Source: JBNNGK01 sp050268245 (GTDB lineage Bacteria; Pseudomonadota; Gammaproteobacteria; Enterobacterales; Enterobacteriaceae). From it: a stretch of DNA of 64,000 nucleotides. How positions within the stretch are numbered: position 1 is the stretch's first letter; every line of letters starts with the position of its first letter. The stretch is taken from positions 124,001 to 188,000 of the forward strand of contig NZ_JBNNGK010000007.1 in NCBI RefSeq assembly GCF_050268245.1, read 5' to 3'. Shown piece after piece: positions 18,486 to 27,164 of the stretch. Made by a program: the position numbers and the translations under genes. The notes below the pieces were generated by a model. That model saw nothing but the letters and a program-made list of their open reading frames with translations, did no database searches and was not told where the DNA came from.

Positions 18486-19711
18486 CCTTTACGCCCGAAC
18501 GCGCCCGAGCCCAATTTAGTGCGCTTTCTCAGTATGTTAACGATAAACCGGTTATCTTTTTTGATGGGCCCGGCGGTTCTCAGGTTTCACGCACGGTGTT
18601 AGGGAAAATGACAGACTATCTGGGCTACGCTAACGCCAACCTGGGCGGGCACTATTTTTCCAGTCAGGTAGCCGGCGAAGTGATGAATCACGTACGAGAA
18701 TCGGTGTGCGCTCTATTCAATGCGCCATCGCCGGATAATATCGTGTTCGGCATGAACATGACCTCACTGACTTTCCATCTTAGCCGTATCATTAGCCGCC
18801 ACTGGCAAGCCGGTGATGAAATCATCGTTACCGAATTGGATCACTACGCCAATGTGTCCAGTTGGCAACAAGCGGCAGACGACAAACGGGTCAGCGTGCG
18901 GCACATCCCCGTGCTGGGGGCGGATTGCACCTTGGATGTTAACCAGCTGTGCGCGCAGATCAACGCCAAAACCCGCCTGATTGCCGTCACCTACGCATCG
19001 AATGTCACCGGCAGTCTCGTCGATATTAAAGCCATTACCGAAGCCGCCCACCGGGTTGGCGCGCTGGTTTATGTCGATGCGGTGCACTACGCTCCGCACA
19101 ACCTGATCGATGTACAGGCGCTAGGCTGTGATTTTTTGGTGTGCTCCGCCTATAAGTTATTTGGCCCACATATCGGTATGGCCTATATCGCGCCGCAATG
19201 GCTGCAACGACTCCAACCTTATAAGGTCGAGCCCGCCACCGATGTCGGGCCGGGCCGTTTTGAGACGGGAACGCAGAGTTTTGAAGGGCTGGCTGGCGTC
19301 AGCGCAGCCATTGACTACTTGGCGCAATGGGGTTCACCCGACGCGCCCTTGCGCCAGCGATTACAGCAAAGCTTTGTTGACTACCACCGGCATGAAGAGA
19401 GTTTATGCCGCTATTTTTTGCAACGCTTACAACAGCGCGATGATATCCAACTTTACGGCATCCCGCAGGCCGATCCCCAACGCCGCACCCCCACGTTTGC
19501 CTTGAACTTTAAGCGGCACAGCCCGGAGCAAATTGCCCGTCTGTTAGGCCAACACAATATCTGCGTCGGCAACGGACATTTCTATGCTCAGGGGTTAATG
19601 CAACGGTTGAAACTTCACGATAGCGGCGGCGTGGTGCGCGTTGGGATGATGCATTACAACACACATCAAGAAATCGATATGCTGTTTGAAGTACTCGCCA
19701 GCACAGAATAA
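18482..19711 (+). CDS. Class V aminotransferase / cysteine-desulfurase-like PLP enzyme
   Basis: Fold-type I PLP enzyme resembling the cysteine desulfurase-like group typified by Vibrio VC1184 (TIGR01976). 409 residues; PLP lysine K225 in CSAYKLFGPHIG, ring-binding D199 and nearby H202 in VDAVHYAPH, and H121 in ELDHYANVSSW. The C-terminal part has GGVVRVGMMHYNT, in line with a substrate-binding Arg. No obvious IscS-type catalytic Cys loop is visible, so sulfur transfer is doubtful. It is translationally coupled to the preceding dioxygenase. Confidence 0.8.
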   Translation: MTFTPERARAQFSALSQYVNDKPVIFFDGPGGSQVSRTVLGKMTDYLGYANANLGGHYFSSQVAGEVMNHVRESVCALFNAPSPDNIVFGMNMTSLTFHLSRIISRHWQAGDEIIVTELDHYANVSSWQQAADDKRVSVRHIPVLGADCTLDVNQLCAQINAKTRLIAVTYASNVTGSLVDIKAITEAAHRVGALVYVDAVHYAPHNLIDVQALGCDFLVCSAYKLFGPHIGMAYIAPQWLQRLQPYKVEPATDVGPGRFETGTQSFEGLAGVSAAIDYLAQWGSPDAPLRQRLQQSFVDYHRHEESLCRYFLQRLQQRDDIQLYGIPQADPQRRTPTFALNFKRHSPEQIARLLGQHNICVGNGHFYAQGLMQRLKLHDSGGVVRVGMMHYNTHQEIDMLFEVLASTE

Positions 19712-19747
19712 CGGGTAATGACCCCAAAGCACCTGCGCTCATCACCT

Positions 19748-19817
19748 AGGTGCGTGGCATGCCCGATAACATTGTGCCGTGCCTGATACGGAGCGAACAA
19801 GTTCGCCCCTATGATGT
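19748..19817. repeat. Decayed REP-like doublet
   Basis: GTGCGTGGCATGCCC (from 19751) and GAGCGAACAAGTTCGCCCCTA (20 bases of it at 19793-19812) are degraded copies of the two palindromes seen in the arrays of this window, in the same facing orientation. It lies between the 3' ends of two converging genes. Confidence 0.65.
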
Positions 19818-20013
19818 AGCACGCGCGAAAACACGCCGTTATCTGGCAAGGTTGGCGCTATGTCTGCCCGTGAATTCGAGAGTGAGCGCCGAAACCTCTA
19901 CAGGGTAATAAACCACGCAAGGCCAGAATCTCTGATAGGCTCTGGCTTTGCGTGGCAACAGAAACACTTTCCCCGTATTGCGTTGGACAAGCGTCATACT
20001 CGTGTTGATACGA

Positions 20014-21369
20014 TCAGTTGTGCTGCGCTGTGCTGTCAGCGATACGCAATTGGTAAATCATTGTTGCGTTAGGCGGAATGTTCGGCGGATAGCCCTTTTC
20101 CCCGTAAGCCAACGCTGGCGGCACCACCATCGTCAGTGAACCGTGGTTTTTCAGTTGCCGTAATGCCTCTTGGAATAATGGCGGATACGCCTCCAAGGGT
20201 TGAGACATCACTTTACCGTGTTGATCCATATCTTGAATCACCGTGCCATTCGTCAGGCTTTCTTTCACCACAATATCGACGGTCGCCCCCTCCGCTAACG
20301 GTTCATCACCTGCATAATCAATGCGATACCAAAAGCCAGACGGCGATAGCTTCACACTTTTTTGCTGCTTGAAGTCACGAAGATAGGTTTCATCGTTTTG
20401 CTGCCGCTGTTGCAACGCATTTTTTCTGGCATCAGCAACCGCCTTTTCTGACTCTGCCAGCGCCTTATCCATCACCTCCGCGCCCAATTGATATTGACCG
20501 CTAAAGGCATCCATGATGCCAGCCAGCATGGTTTGTCGGTCAGTCTCGATGCCCCAGCTTTTCCGTTCCGCCTGCATCCGCAGAATATCTTTACCCAAAG
20601 CAACACCGGCAGCATAAGCCTGGCTGCCCGGCGGTGTATGTAACCACTCTGCGGGCACCGACCATGTAGGGTGAGCGCGCAAGTCGGCAAGTTCAGTCTC
20701 CAGTGCCTGTACTTTGGCAACCCGTTCCTCCTGCTGAACCTCCCTTTGTAGTTTCTGGTTTTCTAACGCGTTCAATTGGCGATGTGCTTCTTTCAGTTGT
20801 GCGTCTAACGCTGCCAACGCATGCCGTTGCCGTTCACCTTCTTTAAGCAGATCGTCAACCTTCTGTTGTGCCTGATGCTTTATCTCCCCCGCGTGCTTGA
20901 TCTGTTGCAGCGCCTGCTGCTCGTGCGGAGTAAGGGCTAGCGCCTGCCGCAAGCCTTGCCACAAACGCCCGATGCCATCGGTATCAAATTCAGGCGCTCG
21001 GCTGAGGTTAGCCGACTGTTCTTTCAACTCTGTCAGTTGGCTTTCCAAGTTTTTTATCGTCTGCCGTTGCGTTTGCAGTTCTAACTGTTTACTGCGCAAT
21101 GCTTCGCGAGCTTTACGGTCTTCAACGATTTTCTCCACCGTCTTTGGTAGAGGGCATTGCCGCTCAACGGCTCGCTTAGGCGGCGGGCATTGCCGCACTT
21201 CCTCTGCCGATTTAGCGGCGGAAGGCTTCTCCGCAGGCCGCTGTTTGGAGTATTGCTCAGCAAACTGCAACAGTGCCGGGATGCCGTCATCCCGTGTTTG
21301 TGCGATCGCTAAATCACTCGCTAACAATGGCAACAAAACGACATAGGATAGAATACGCGGGCGAATCAT
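20014..21369 (-). CDS. Exported coiled-coil FKBP-type peptidyl-prolyl isomerase-like protein
   Basis: Predicted periplasmic protein of 451 residues. It has a signal peptide (about 1-23, ending DLAIA), a long Gln/Glu/Lys-rich coiled coil (about 75-120 and 165-240), an FKBP_N-type dimerisation region (about 250-345, GSQAYAAGVALGKDI) and a C-terminal FKBP domain (about 350-445) ending in the clear signature PPALAYGEKGYPPNIPPNAT. The usual VIPGW active-site segment is replaced by AYPPLFQEAL, so isomerase activity may be weak and a chaperone role is possible. It is last in an operon, overlapping the lipoprotein gene by ATGA. Confidence 0.85.
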   Translation of the reverse strand: MIRPRILSYVVLLPLLASDLAIAQTRDDGIPALLQFAEQYSKQRPAEKPSAAKSAEEVRQCPPPKRAVERQCPLPKTVEKIVEDRKAREALRSKQLELQTQRQTIKNLESQLTELKEQSANLSRAPEFDTDGIGRLWQGLRQALALTPHEQQALQQIKHAGEIKHQAQQKVDDLLKEGERQRHALAALDAQLKEAHRQLNALENQKLQREVQQEERVAKVQALETELADLRAHPTWSVPAEWLHTPPGSQAYAAGVALGKDILRMQAERKSWGIETDRQTMLAGIMDAFSGQYQLGAEVMDKALAESEKAVADARKNALQQRQQNDETYLRDFKQQKSVKLSPSGFWYRIDYAGDEPLAEGATVDIVVKESLTNGTVIQDMDQHGKVMSQPLEAYPPLFQEALRQLKNHGSLTMVVPPALAYGEKGYPPNIPPNATMIYQLRIADSTAQHN

Positions 21370-21734
21370 TGTGGAGCTTCCACGCGGTCAGACAAAGCAA
21401 CTAACAGTGCCTGATTAATTTCTGCACACAACCGATTTACCCGATAACGGTAGAGTGCATCCAAGGTGTCTTGCGTCCCTCTATTCACTTGGGCACGAAC
21501 TCCCGCATATTCAGCCGCACGCGCGATCATATGTTCGAAACGCCTTTGATAGGCCGCATGCAGTTCAGTATCAACCGTCTGCATCGCTTCCAACTCCCGT
21601 TGGCATAACTGAATTTGTCCCGCCTCAGTATTGTTATCCACTACCCTTTGATGCGTTTTATCAGTTTTTATGCTACATCCACTCGCTGCCAAACTGAGCA
21701 GAAACAGAGTTAAATATTTGTTTTTAAAAAACAT
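21366..21734 (-). CDS. Small lipoprotein of unknown function
   Basis: 122 residues with a type II signal peptide: KNKYLTLFLLSLAASGCS, lipobox AASGC with Cys near residue 20. The mature part is predicted helical and charged, with paired Cys in LCQRELEAM and NRLCAEINQ, and no family I recognise. It lies 19 bases past the LuxR gene and overlaps the FKBP gene, so all are co-transcribed. It may be a membrane anchor for that periplasmic partner (inference). Confidence 0.7.
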   Translation of the reverse strand: MFFKNKYLTLFLLSLAASGCSIKTDKTHQRVVDNNTEAGQIQLCQRELEAMQTVDTELHAAYQRRFEHMIARAAEYAGVRAQVNRGTQDTLDALYRYRVNRLCAEINQALLVALSDRVEAPQ

Positions 21735-21753
21735 TTAATATCCTTATCGGCGT

Positions 21754-22338
21754 TTACAGATCACGACTTAACCAGTGCAGCAGTTCTGCATTACCACGCA
21801 GTTGCATCTTGCGCATGACAGAACGCTTATGCGTACTGATGGTTTTGACACTCAGGTTTAATCGCCGCGCGATGCTGGCCTGGGATTGACCTTTGCCAAT
21901 ACGGCGTACCACCTCGTTTTCGCGCTCGGTGAGCGCCTGTTTGTCGCACCAGTAGCAATTTTGACGCAAATGGCGGCGTGTCTTAGGTTGCGCCATTGCC
22001 TTTTCAATCCGTTGCATAACAAGGTCTATCGGTTCATGTTGGTACACCAAACCTGCTTCATGTTTGCAACGCGGCAGTGTGCGCAACCGAACATCGGGTT
22101 TACTGCGAACGCTAAAGTACAACGTGGACAATCTATCCTCTGGTGTCGATACCTGACATAACCGATTAACCATCCCTTTCCCAGCGCTAATGAAGGCTAA
22201 ATCAACCGGTGAGGTGGCGCTATGAAGGCTATGTACCTGAACCACGCGCACGTTAAAATACTCAGCAATCGCCTGCCTCATCCCCTCTGCAAAGAAGATA
22301 TCGGGGGAATCAATCACGACCGAAATAATGCGTTTCAT
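21754..22338 (-). CDS. LuxR-type helix-turn-helix regulator
   Basis: 194 residues. The C-terminus (about 134-190) is a GerE/LuxR DNA-binding domain: LTERENEVVRRIGKGQSQASIARRL in parts, with SVKTISTHKRSVMRKM as the recognition helix. The N-terminal ~125 residues look receiver-like (RIISVVIDSPDIFFAEGMRQA) but lack a clear phospho-acceptor pattern. LuxR-type proteins control fimbriae in enterics (for example EcpR/MatA), and this gene lies in the same direction just after the fimbrial operon. Target genes are not known. Confidence 0.85.
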   Translation of the reverse strand: MKRIISVVIDSPDIFFAEGMRQAIAEYFNVRVVQVHSLHSATSPVDLAFISAGKGMVNRLCQVSTPEDRLSTLYFSVRSKPDVRLRTLPRCKHEAGLVYQHEPIDLVMQRIEKAMAQPKTRRHLRQNCYWCDKQALTERENEVVRRIGKGQSQASIARRLNLSVKTISTHKRSVMRKMQLRGNAELLHWLSRDL

Positions 22339-24071
22339 ACCGCCTCCTTAATGGCAAAACGTATATCCTGTGGGAACAATAAGGCCGCCTCATGCCGTAA
22401 TCGATCAGCAGCCGCTTTTTGCTGCCGATACTGCAAAATTTGCAGTAGCGTGGCGTAAACATTTGCGTCGATGCGTCTGGTCAGATAATCATCTGCCCAC
22501 CGCGCATAGTGCTCGAGCAGCCGCTCATCGCCGCTTCGGTTAAAATCTTGTAAAGACCGCATGTGCAAGTCGAACTCGCGCCGCTCCTGATGTACCCATC
22601 CGCTGAAAAACGACATCGCCACCGTAGCGTCCATTAATCTGAAACCACTTTTTTCCGCCATCGTTAGCGTATAGCCGCCCTTCAACGCCCCCAGCATCAA
22701 CACCACTCCCCCTAGCGCCGAAAAGCGTATGCCCCGGCTGAGAAAACCTTTGCACAGCGGCGGTAATCGTCGGCGCTGCATAACCGGCGTTACGCGCCGT
22801 TCCAACATCGCTAACAGCAGTAAAAACAACAGCCAATGCAGGGTTGAAAGGTAAAATGGATATTCCGTCTGGGTATGCAGCACTAGCGGCAGTAATAACA
22901 GGCACAACGCGAGGCCTTCCTTATTATTGGTTTCCCGAGACGCGCGAATAGCACGCATCAACAAGATGGCACCGCCAACTATCAACACCGCCAGGCCGGC
23001 TAACGCGATAACGCCCCCTTCGATCCACCACAGCAACAGCTCGTTATGCGGATGCCGAGCAATTTCAGTCACTGTCGTGGGCAACGTTTGATGAATACGA
23101 AAATGCTGGAAGTTGTACTCAAAGCTGCCATATCCCCATCCGCCCAACGGTTTTTCCATAATCATGGCGATGGCGTCACGCAGCATGGTGTAACGTGCAT
23201 GGTTGGAAAAAGTATGGCTGGTGTAACGCATCCCGTATTCCGCCAATCCCCCGTGCCATAACATCAGCGAAGCGCCTCCAGCACCGATTACCATCAGTAG
23301 TACGGCAATAGCACTGCGTTGCGGAGAGCCACGCCCAGCCAGCAACAGCATCAAAACGGCAGCCAATCCGCCACCTAACCAACCGGTGCGTGATTGCACC
23401 CACACTAAAACAGCCGGCAACAACAGCAACAACAGCACCAATAAGCGCGTACGCCAATATTCATACCCTGGAATAGTTAATTTGTAGGCAGGGAATAAAA
23501 ACAGCATCAGCGCCAGTGCCACTCCGACAGCAAGAAAACTGCCCAATACGTTTGCCTGCTGAAAAATCCCGTAGGGGCGTGAGGCTCCCATTCGGTACGC
23601 CATCCAGGCGTGAGCCAGTTCGGGGAAAAACAGTTGCAATAATGTCAATAACGCTTGCAGCATTACCGCCAACAACAGGGCATAGAAAACTACACGGCGG
23701 AATCGTGGCGGCATGCGATACTGCGACAGCGTAAAATAAAATATGCCGCCGCCAAGCAGCCCCGCTAAACGCCAAAGCGAATGTGTTGACCATTCAGGTC
23801 GCGTATAAAGTTGAGGGATCAGTAGCAATACTATGCCTAGGAATAATAATGTGCCAAATAACGTCACGGTAACCCGTTTATTCTTTGGCATGACCTGCCA
23901 GATGATGATTATCAAGCTTGCCATCGCCATCCAGGCGAGGATGTTCTGCGGCAAGTTAAGCCCAACCCCGCCTATATTAGGCACATAAATATGCATCGCA
24001 ATAGCAAACCAAAAGCACAGTACTGCAGTTGGCAGTAAACGAACGATAAGAGCGATCATAACTCCAGCCAT
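22335..24071 (-). CDS. PglL/Wzy-type O-oligosaccharyltransferase-like membrane protein
   Basis: Polytopic inner-membrane protein of about 578 residues with a dozen hydrophobic segments. It has the Wzy_C/O-antigen ligase core: SRTGWLGGG, the periplasmic loop with PLGGWGYGSFEYNF and RHPHNELLLWWIEGGVIAL, then a soluble C-terminal part (about 470-578) like the Wzy_C_2 region of PglL-type enzymes. PglL enzymes move lipid-linked glycans to pilin and other periplasmic proteins; Wzy and WaaL relatives act on O-antigen. The start is uncertain (ATG 24071, or GTG 24086). It overlaps the LuxR gene by ATGA and follows the fimbrial adhesin by about 130 bases. No glycan synthesis genes lie nearby. Confidence 0.75.
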   Translation of the reverse strand: MAGVMIALIVRLLPTAVLCFWFAIAMHIYVPNIGGVGLNLPQNILAWMAMASLIIIIWQVMPKNKRVTVTLFGTLLFLGIVLLLIPQLYTRPEWSTHSLWRLAGLLGGGIFYFTLSQYRMPPRFRRVVFYALLLAVMLQALLTLLQLFFPELAHAWMAYRMGASRPYGIFQQANVLGSFLAVGVALALMLFLFPAYKLTIPGYEYWRTRLLVLLLLLLPAVLVWVQSRTGWLGGGLAAVLMLLLAGRGSPQRSAIAVLLMVIGAGGASLMLWHGGLAEYGMRYTSHTFSNHARYTMLRDAIAMIMEKPLGGWGYGSFEYNFQHFRIHQTLPTTVTEIARHPHNELLLWWIEGGVIALAGLAVLIVGGAILLMRAIRASRETNNKEGLALCLLLLPLVLHTQTEYPFYLSTLHWLLFLLLLAMLERRVTPVMQRRRLPPLCKGFLSRGIRFSALGGVVLMLGALKGGYTLTMAEKSGFRLMDATVAMSFFSGWVHQERREFDLHMRSLQDFNRSGDERLLEHYARWADDYLTRRIDANVYATLLQILQYRQQKAAADRLRHEAALLFPQDIRFAIKEAV

Positions 24072-24202
24072 AATTGACTTAATCACATTATTAAGTTAAA
24101 GACATTGAAAATATGGGTGTTTATATTCATTAAACCACCACTATTAAAGATAGTGTTATCAGCATGACTATCTGCATCAATTATAAAAAACCCACATCTA
24201 TT

Positions 24203-25228
24203 TTAAATGGATAGAATAACTAAAATTGCCGACGCATTAAATTCCCCACCTTTCAATATACCTCTGGTGTTTTTTACTGGCATAACCGAAATCATCGCAT
24301 CACCGGAACCATTATAGAGGCGAGCTAAGAGTGATTGATGTGGTTTAACCAGTTTATTCCCGTGGCTTAGCGCGATACCCAATTCAGGATTATCAGAACG
24401 AATATAATCTGAAGAGAAATAAGGTGTATCAGAAACCAGCTTGACTTGAATATCTTGGCTAAGATTGGTATTACAGCTAAATTTTAAAGCCACATTTTTA
24501 CCATAACCACGCTCAGAAATGGAGGTGGCTACATGTGTGGTTTGCAATGTACCGAAGTCCACCTCAATCGTTTTTCCGTTATTAATTTTACAGACAGGTG
24601 TAATCGGTATAACTGCGCCACCCGGCTTAGTTCTGGCCTGCACCAAGGGACGACTTGGCCTAGGTGGATAAGGGGTTATATTCATAACTCTGTATGCTGA
24701 AAACAATACTGTATCTGAAGGGATCACTATGGCGCCACCGATAATATCGCGCCGTAGAGTCAGATAGATAAGTCCTTTTCCAGCAACTGAGAATACACCT
24801 TTCTCCAACACATTCTCCCCCTTAGAAGGATATTTAGAACCTAACAGACCATCTGCTGGTTTGGCGGGAAAGAAAATACCTTTCTTTCCAATACCAGTGT
24901 CTGTATAAATCCTTATATCCACATCATCACTTAGTTTATAGTAATTTCGTTTTAAATCAGAAGGTATCAGCCTCTCTCCCATATCCACATAATACGTCAT
25001 ATAACCATTTAAACCTTCTTTATTATTACATACTCCTGAAAAACCATTATTGAGCATGTTATAGCTCACCGTCGCCGTTGCCCCTTGTTCATTACTGCTG
25101 AAAGGTGCAGATCCAATATCCACAACCGCAATATTAACAGGATCCCCCCAGCAGGTATTATCTGGCTCAGAAAATACGGCTGATGAGAAGACAATAAAAG
25201 GCATAACGGCTAATAATTTTATTAACAT
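24203..25228 (-). CDS. Two-domain fimbrial tip adhesin
   Basis: Last gene of the chaperone-usher operon. About 341 residues: signal peptide (to about FSEPD), an N-terminal receptor-binding-like domain of about 190 residues with Cys at CWGDPV and GVCNNKEG, a Pro-rich linker (YPPRPSRPLV), then a C-terminal pilin domain beginning CKINNGKTIEVDFGTL and ending in the alternating pattern typical of donor-strand pilins. This layout is that of FimH/PapG-like two-domain adhesins. Receptor unknown. ATG 25228 fits the upstream AGGGA better than ATG 25234. Confidence 0.8.
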   Translation of the reverse strand: MLIKLLAVMPFIVFSSAVFSEPDNTCWGDPVNIAVVDIGSAPFSSNEQGATATVSYNMLNNGFSGVCNNKEGLNGYMTYYVDMGERLIPSDLKRNYYKLSDDVDIRIYTDTGIGKKGIFFPAKPADGLLGSKYPSKGENVLEKGVFSVAGKGLIYLTLRRDIIGGAIVIPSDTVLFSAYRVMNITPYPPRPSRPLVQARTKPGGAVIPITPVCKINNGKTIEVDFGTLQTTHVATSISERGYGKNVALKFSCNTNLSQDIQVKLVSDTPYFSSDYIRSDNPELGIALSHGNKLVKPHQSLLARLYNGSGDAMISVMPVKNTRGILKGGEFNASAILVILSI

Positions 25229-25378
25229 CTTCATTCCCTGAACATAATATTAAAACCCAAGCAATGCTAAAGATAAATCATCTACACAACGATAAACAAT
25301 TAGTAGTGAAAGTGTGCTTTTTTTGATATTTTACACTTCACACTTATATTTATTTAATATAATTTCCACAGCTTAAGT

Positions 25379-25912
25379 TTAAGGATAATCAATTAAGAAG
25401 GTGGATACTGCACTAAAAGAACCCAATCTAATCATTCTATTTTTTATCGCATCAGGTTCCGCACGAACATAGGCCTGTAAATTGAAGCTATTACCTCCTT
25501 TTATTAACTTACGCCGATACGCTTGATTAACAGCAACGCTCTCACCGCTCACTGACTCAATTCCAATGGCAACGCCTTGGGCCTCACTACCGGCGTTTAA
25601 CGCAAACAAACCAGGCAATTTACTGCTTTCCACACCCTGCAAGGTTATCTCAACCAACTCACCCAATGATATGTCACACTCCAGTAAACGAATCGCAAAG
25701 GCTTTTCCTATCGTTCGCTGATTGATATAAAGATATTTATCCACCACATTACCGAAGTCCAGATCGATGGTTTCATCATCGGGATGCACGGTGCATGGCT
25801 CCGCCACCAGCGTACCGCTGAAATGCAAATTATCCTCAGCTTGCAGTACCAAGCATGGCATCATCAAGCTAAAAACAATCAATATTCTAGGAACTGAAAA
25901 TAAAATTAACAT
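25379..25912 (-). CDS. Minor fimbrial subunit (MrpG/PapF position)
   Basis: 177 residues: signal peptide ending VLQA, then a FimA-type pilin domain with the classic PCTVHPDDETIDLDFGNV start, paired Cys (PCTV and LLECDI) and C-terminal YP-type ending. GGGGAG precedes the ATG. It sits directly before the tip adhesin gene, so a tip adaptor role is likely by analogy with Mrp and Pap systems. Confidence 0.8.
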   Translation of the reverse strand: MLILFSVPRILIVFSLMMPCLVLQAEDNLHFSGTLVAEPCTVHPDDETIDLDFGNVVDKYLYINQRTIGKAFAIRLLECDISLGELVEITLQGVESSKLPGLFALNAGSEAQGVAIGIESVSGESVAVNQAYRRKLIKGGNSFNLQAYVRAEPDAIKNRMIRLGSFSAVSTFLIDYP

Positions 25913-25929
25913 AGCTCCCCCATTAGTAT

Positions 25930-26439
25930 TTATTGATATGCAACATACAACGTAGCAAAAGCATCAAACCCTCCCGCAATCAAGGCTCCCTTTGCCACAG
26001 GCACGGCTTGAAGCAATGGAGGTACTTTCGGGTCAATCGGAATTTCTTTGTTAATTTCAGCGTTCTTTCCGTCCAAAAGTAAGCGAATACCTAAGTCTGT
26101 TGCTGAGGTTTGAATGGCAGATGAGTCAAAAGCGGTAACCTGCCCTTTAATCATCATGACCATCTCCCACTTTAACGCATTTTGCTCACACTTTATTTGG
26201 TAATTAATTGGCTGCAGGTAGTTCTTACCGTTGACTTTATTAACGCCCACCTCCCCAAAAGAAACATGAATAGTTTCATTGTTATTAACTGAGCAAGGTG
26301 GCGGCTCAACCAACGTGCCGTGAAAGTTCATATTAGTACCAGCACCATCCGCTGAAATGGCCTGTTTTGATTCAACCATAAGGAGGGGGAGTAAAATAGC
26401 ACACCAAAAAAATGCCTTGTTTTTTTTATATAAATACAC
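25930..26439 (-). CDS. Minor fimbrial subunit (MrpF/PapE-K position)
   Basis: 169 residues. It begins at GTG 26439, supported by TAGGAGAGGGG just upstream. Signal peptide to about ISA, pilin fold with PPPCSVNNNETIHVSFGEVG, disulfide Cys (PPCSV and IKCEQ) and a C-terminal Tyr-Gln ending (ATLYVAYQ) suited to chaperone recognition. Its stop lies 17 bases before the next subunit gene. Confidence 0.8.
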   Translation of the reverse strand: MYLYKKNKAFFWCAILLPLLMVESKQAISADGAGTNMNFHGTLVEPPPCSVNNNETIHVSFGEVGVNKVNGKNYLQPINYQIKCEQNALKWEMVMMIKGQVTAFDSSAIQTSATDLGIRLLLDGKNAEINKEIPIDPKVPPLLQAVPVAKGALIAGGFDAFATLYVAYQ

Positions 26440-26488
26440 AACCCCTCTCCTAGAGTAGCAATGAAATAATACCGAGACAGTATCGTTA

Positions 26489-27139
26489 TTAATTATAACT
26501 TAATCCAACCTGACTATAATAAGCCCCTGCGCGTAGCGGCCCTGCTGTACGTTCTGGTGTAACTGTATAGTTTAGGGTATCTCTCCCTAAGCTTAAGAAC
26601 TGCGGTCGCCCACGGAAACCTAAGCGGATATCGCGCCCCTCATCATCGGTAATACGTAACCCCAAACCAGAAATACCCTGAACTTTCACCAAATGCGGAT
26701 TGTGATTATCCGCTGGCGCGATGAAATTGATGCTGACTGAGGGCTGGCTTGCATCCCAATTGAGTACGCCAGTACGTTCATCACGCAGTGTGCCCGCCGA
26801 TCGTACGCAATCTCGCAGTCGCAGTTGGAAAGCCGTAGGTACACCGCGATCGCCAATTGCCATCAGGCTACCCGTTCCGGTATCACCGAGTGATATCGCC
26901 TGATAGGCAGACGCCATTTCCAAGCGACATGCACCTTCCGACAAAGTACCGTGGAAATGCAATACACCATTAGCTCCCTCAACATGCTCGTTATCCGCCA
27001 TATGCGCGTTGGCTAATAATGGCGATAACATTAACAGGCTGACAGAAATAGCTACCGCTATGGTTCCCTTAATCCTGCGCTGACCAGCCCTACCCGCGAT
27101 CTGACACAGCAGCCGTACCCGATATTGCATGCATTCCAT
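26489..27139 (-). CDS. Minor fimbrial subunit (MrpE/PapJ position)
   Basis: About 216 residues, longer than its sister subunits through a basic N-terminal extension before a hydrophobic signal segment (GTIAVAISVSLLMLSPLLANA). Pilin features: FHGTLSEGACRLEMASAYQAISLGD, second Cys in RLRDCV, C-terminal YYSQVGLSYN. Of several Met codons, ATG 27139 has the best spacing from GAGGA. The true start may be further in, at ATG 27130. Confidence 0.75.
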   Translation of the reverse strand: MECMQYRVRLLCQIAGRAGQRRIKGTIAVAISVSLLMLSPLLANAHMADNEHVEGANGVLHFHGTLSEGACRLEMASAYQAISLGDTGTGSLMAIGDRGVPTAFQLRLRDCVRSAGTLRDERTGVLNWDASQPSVSINFIAPADNHNPHLVKVQGISGLGLRITDDEGRDIRLGFRGRPQFLSLGRDTLNYTVTPERTAGPLRAGAYYSQVGLSYN

Positions 27140-27164
27140 TGCCATTCCTCACATCGTTTTTCTA

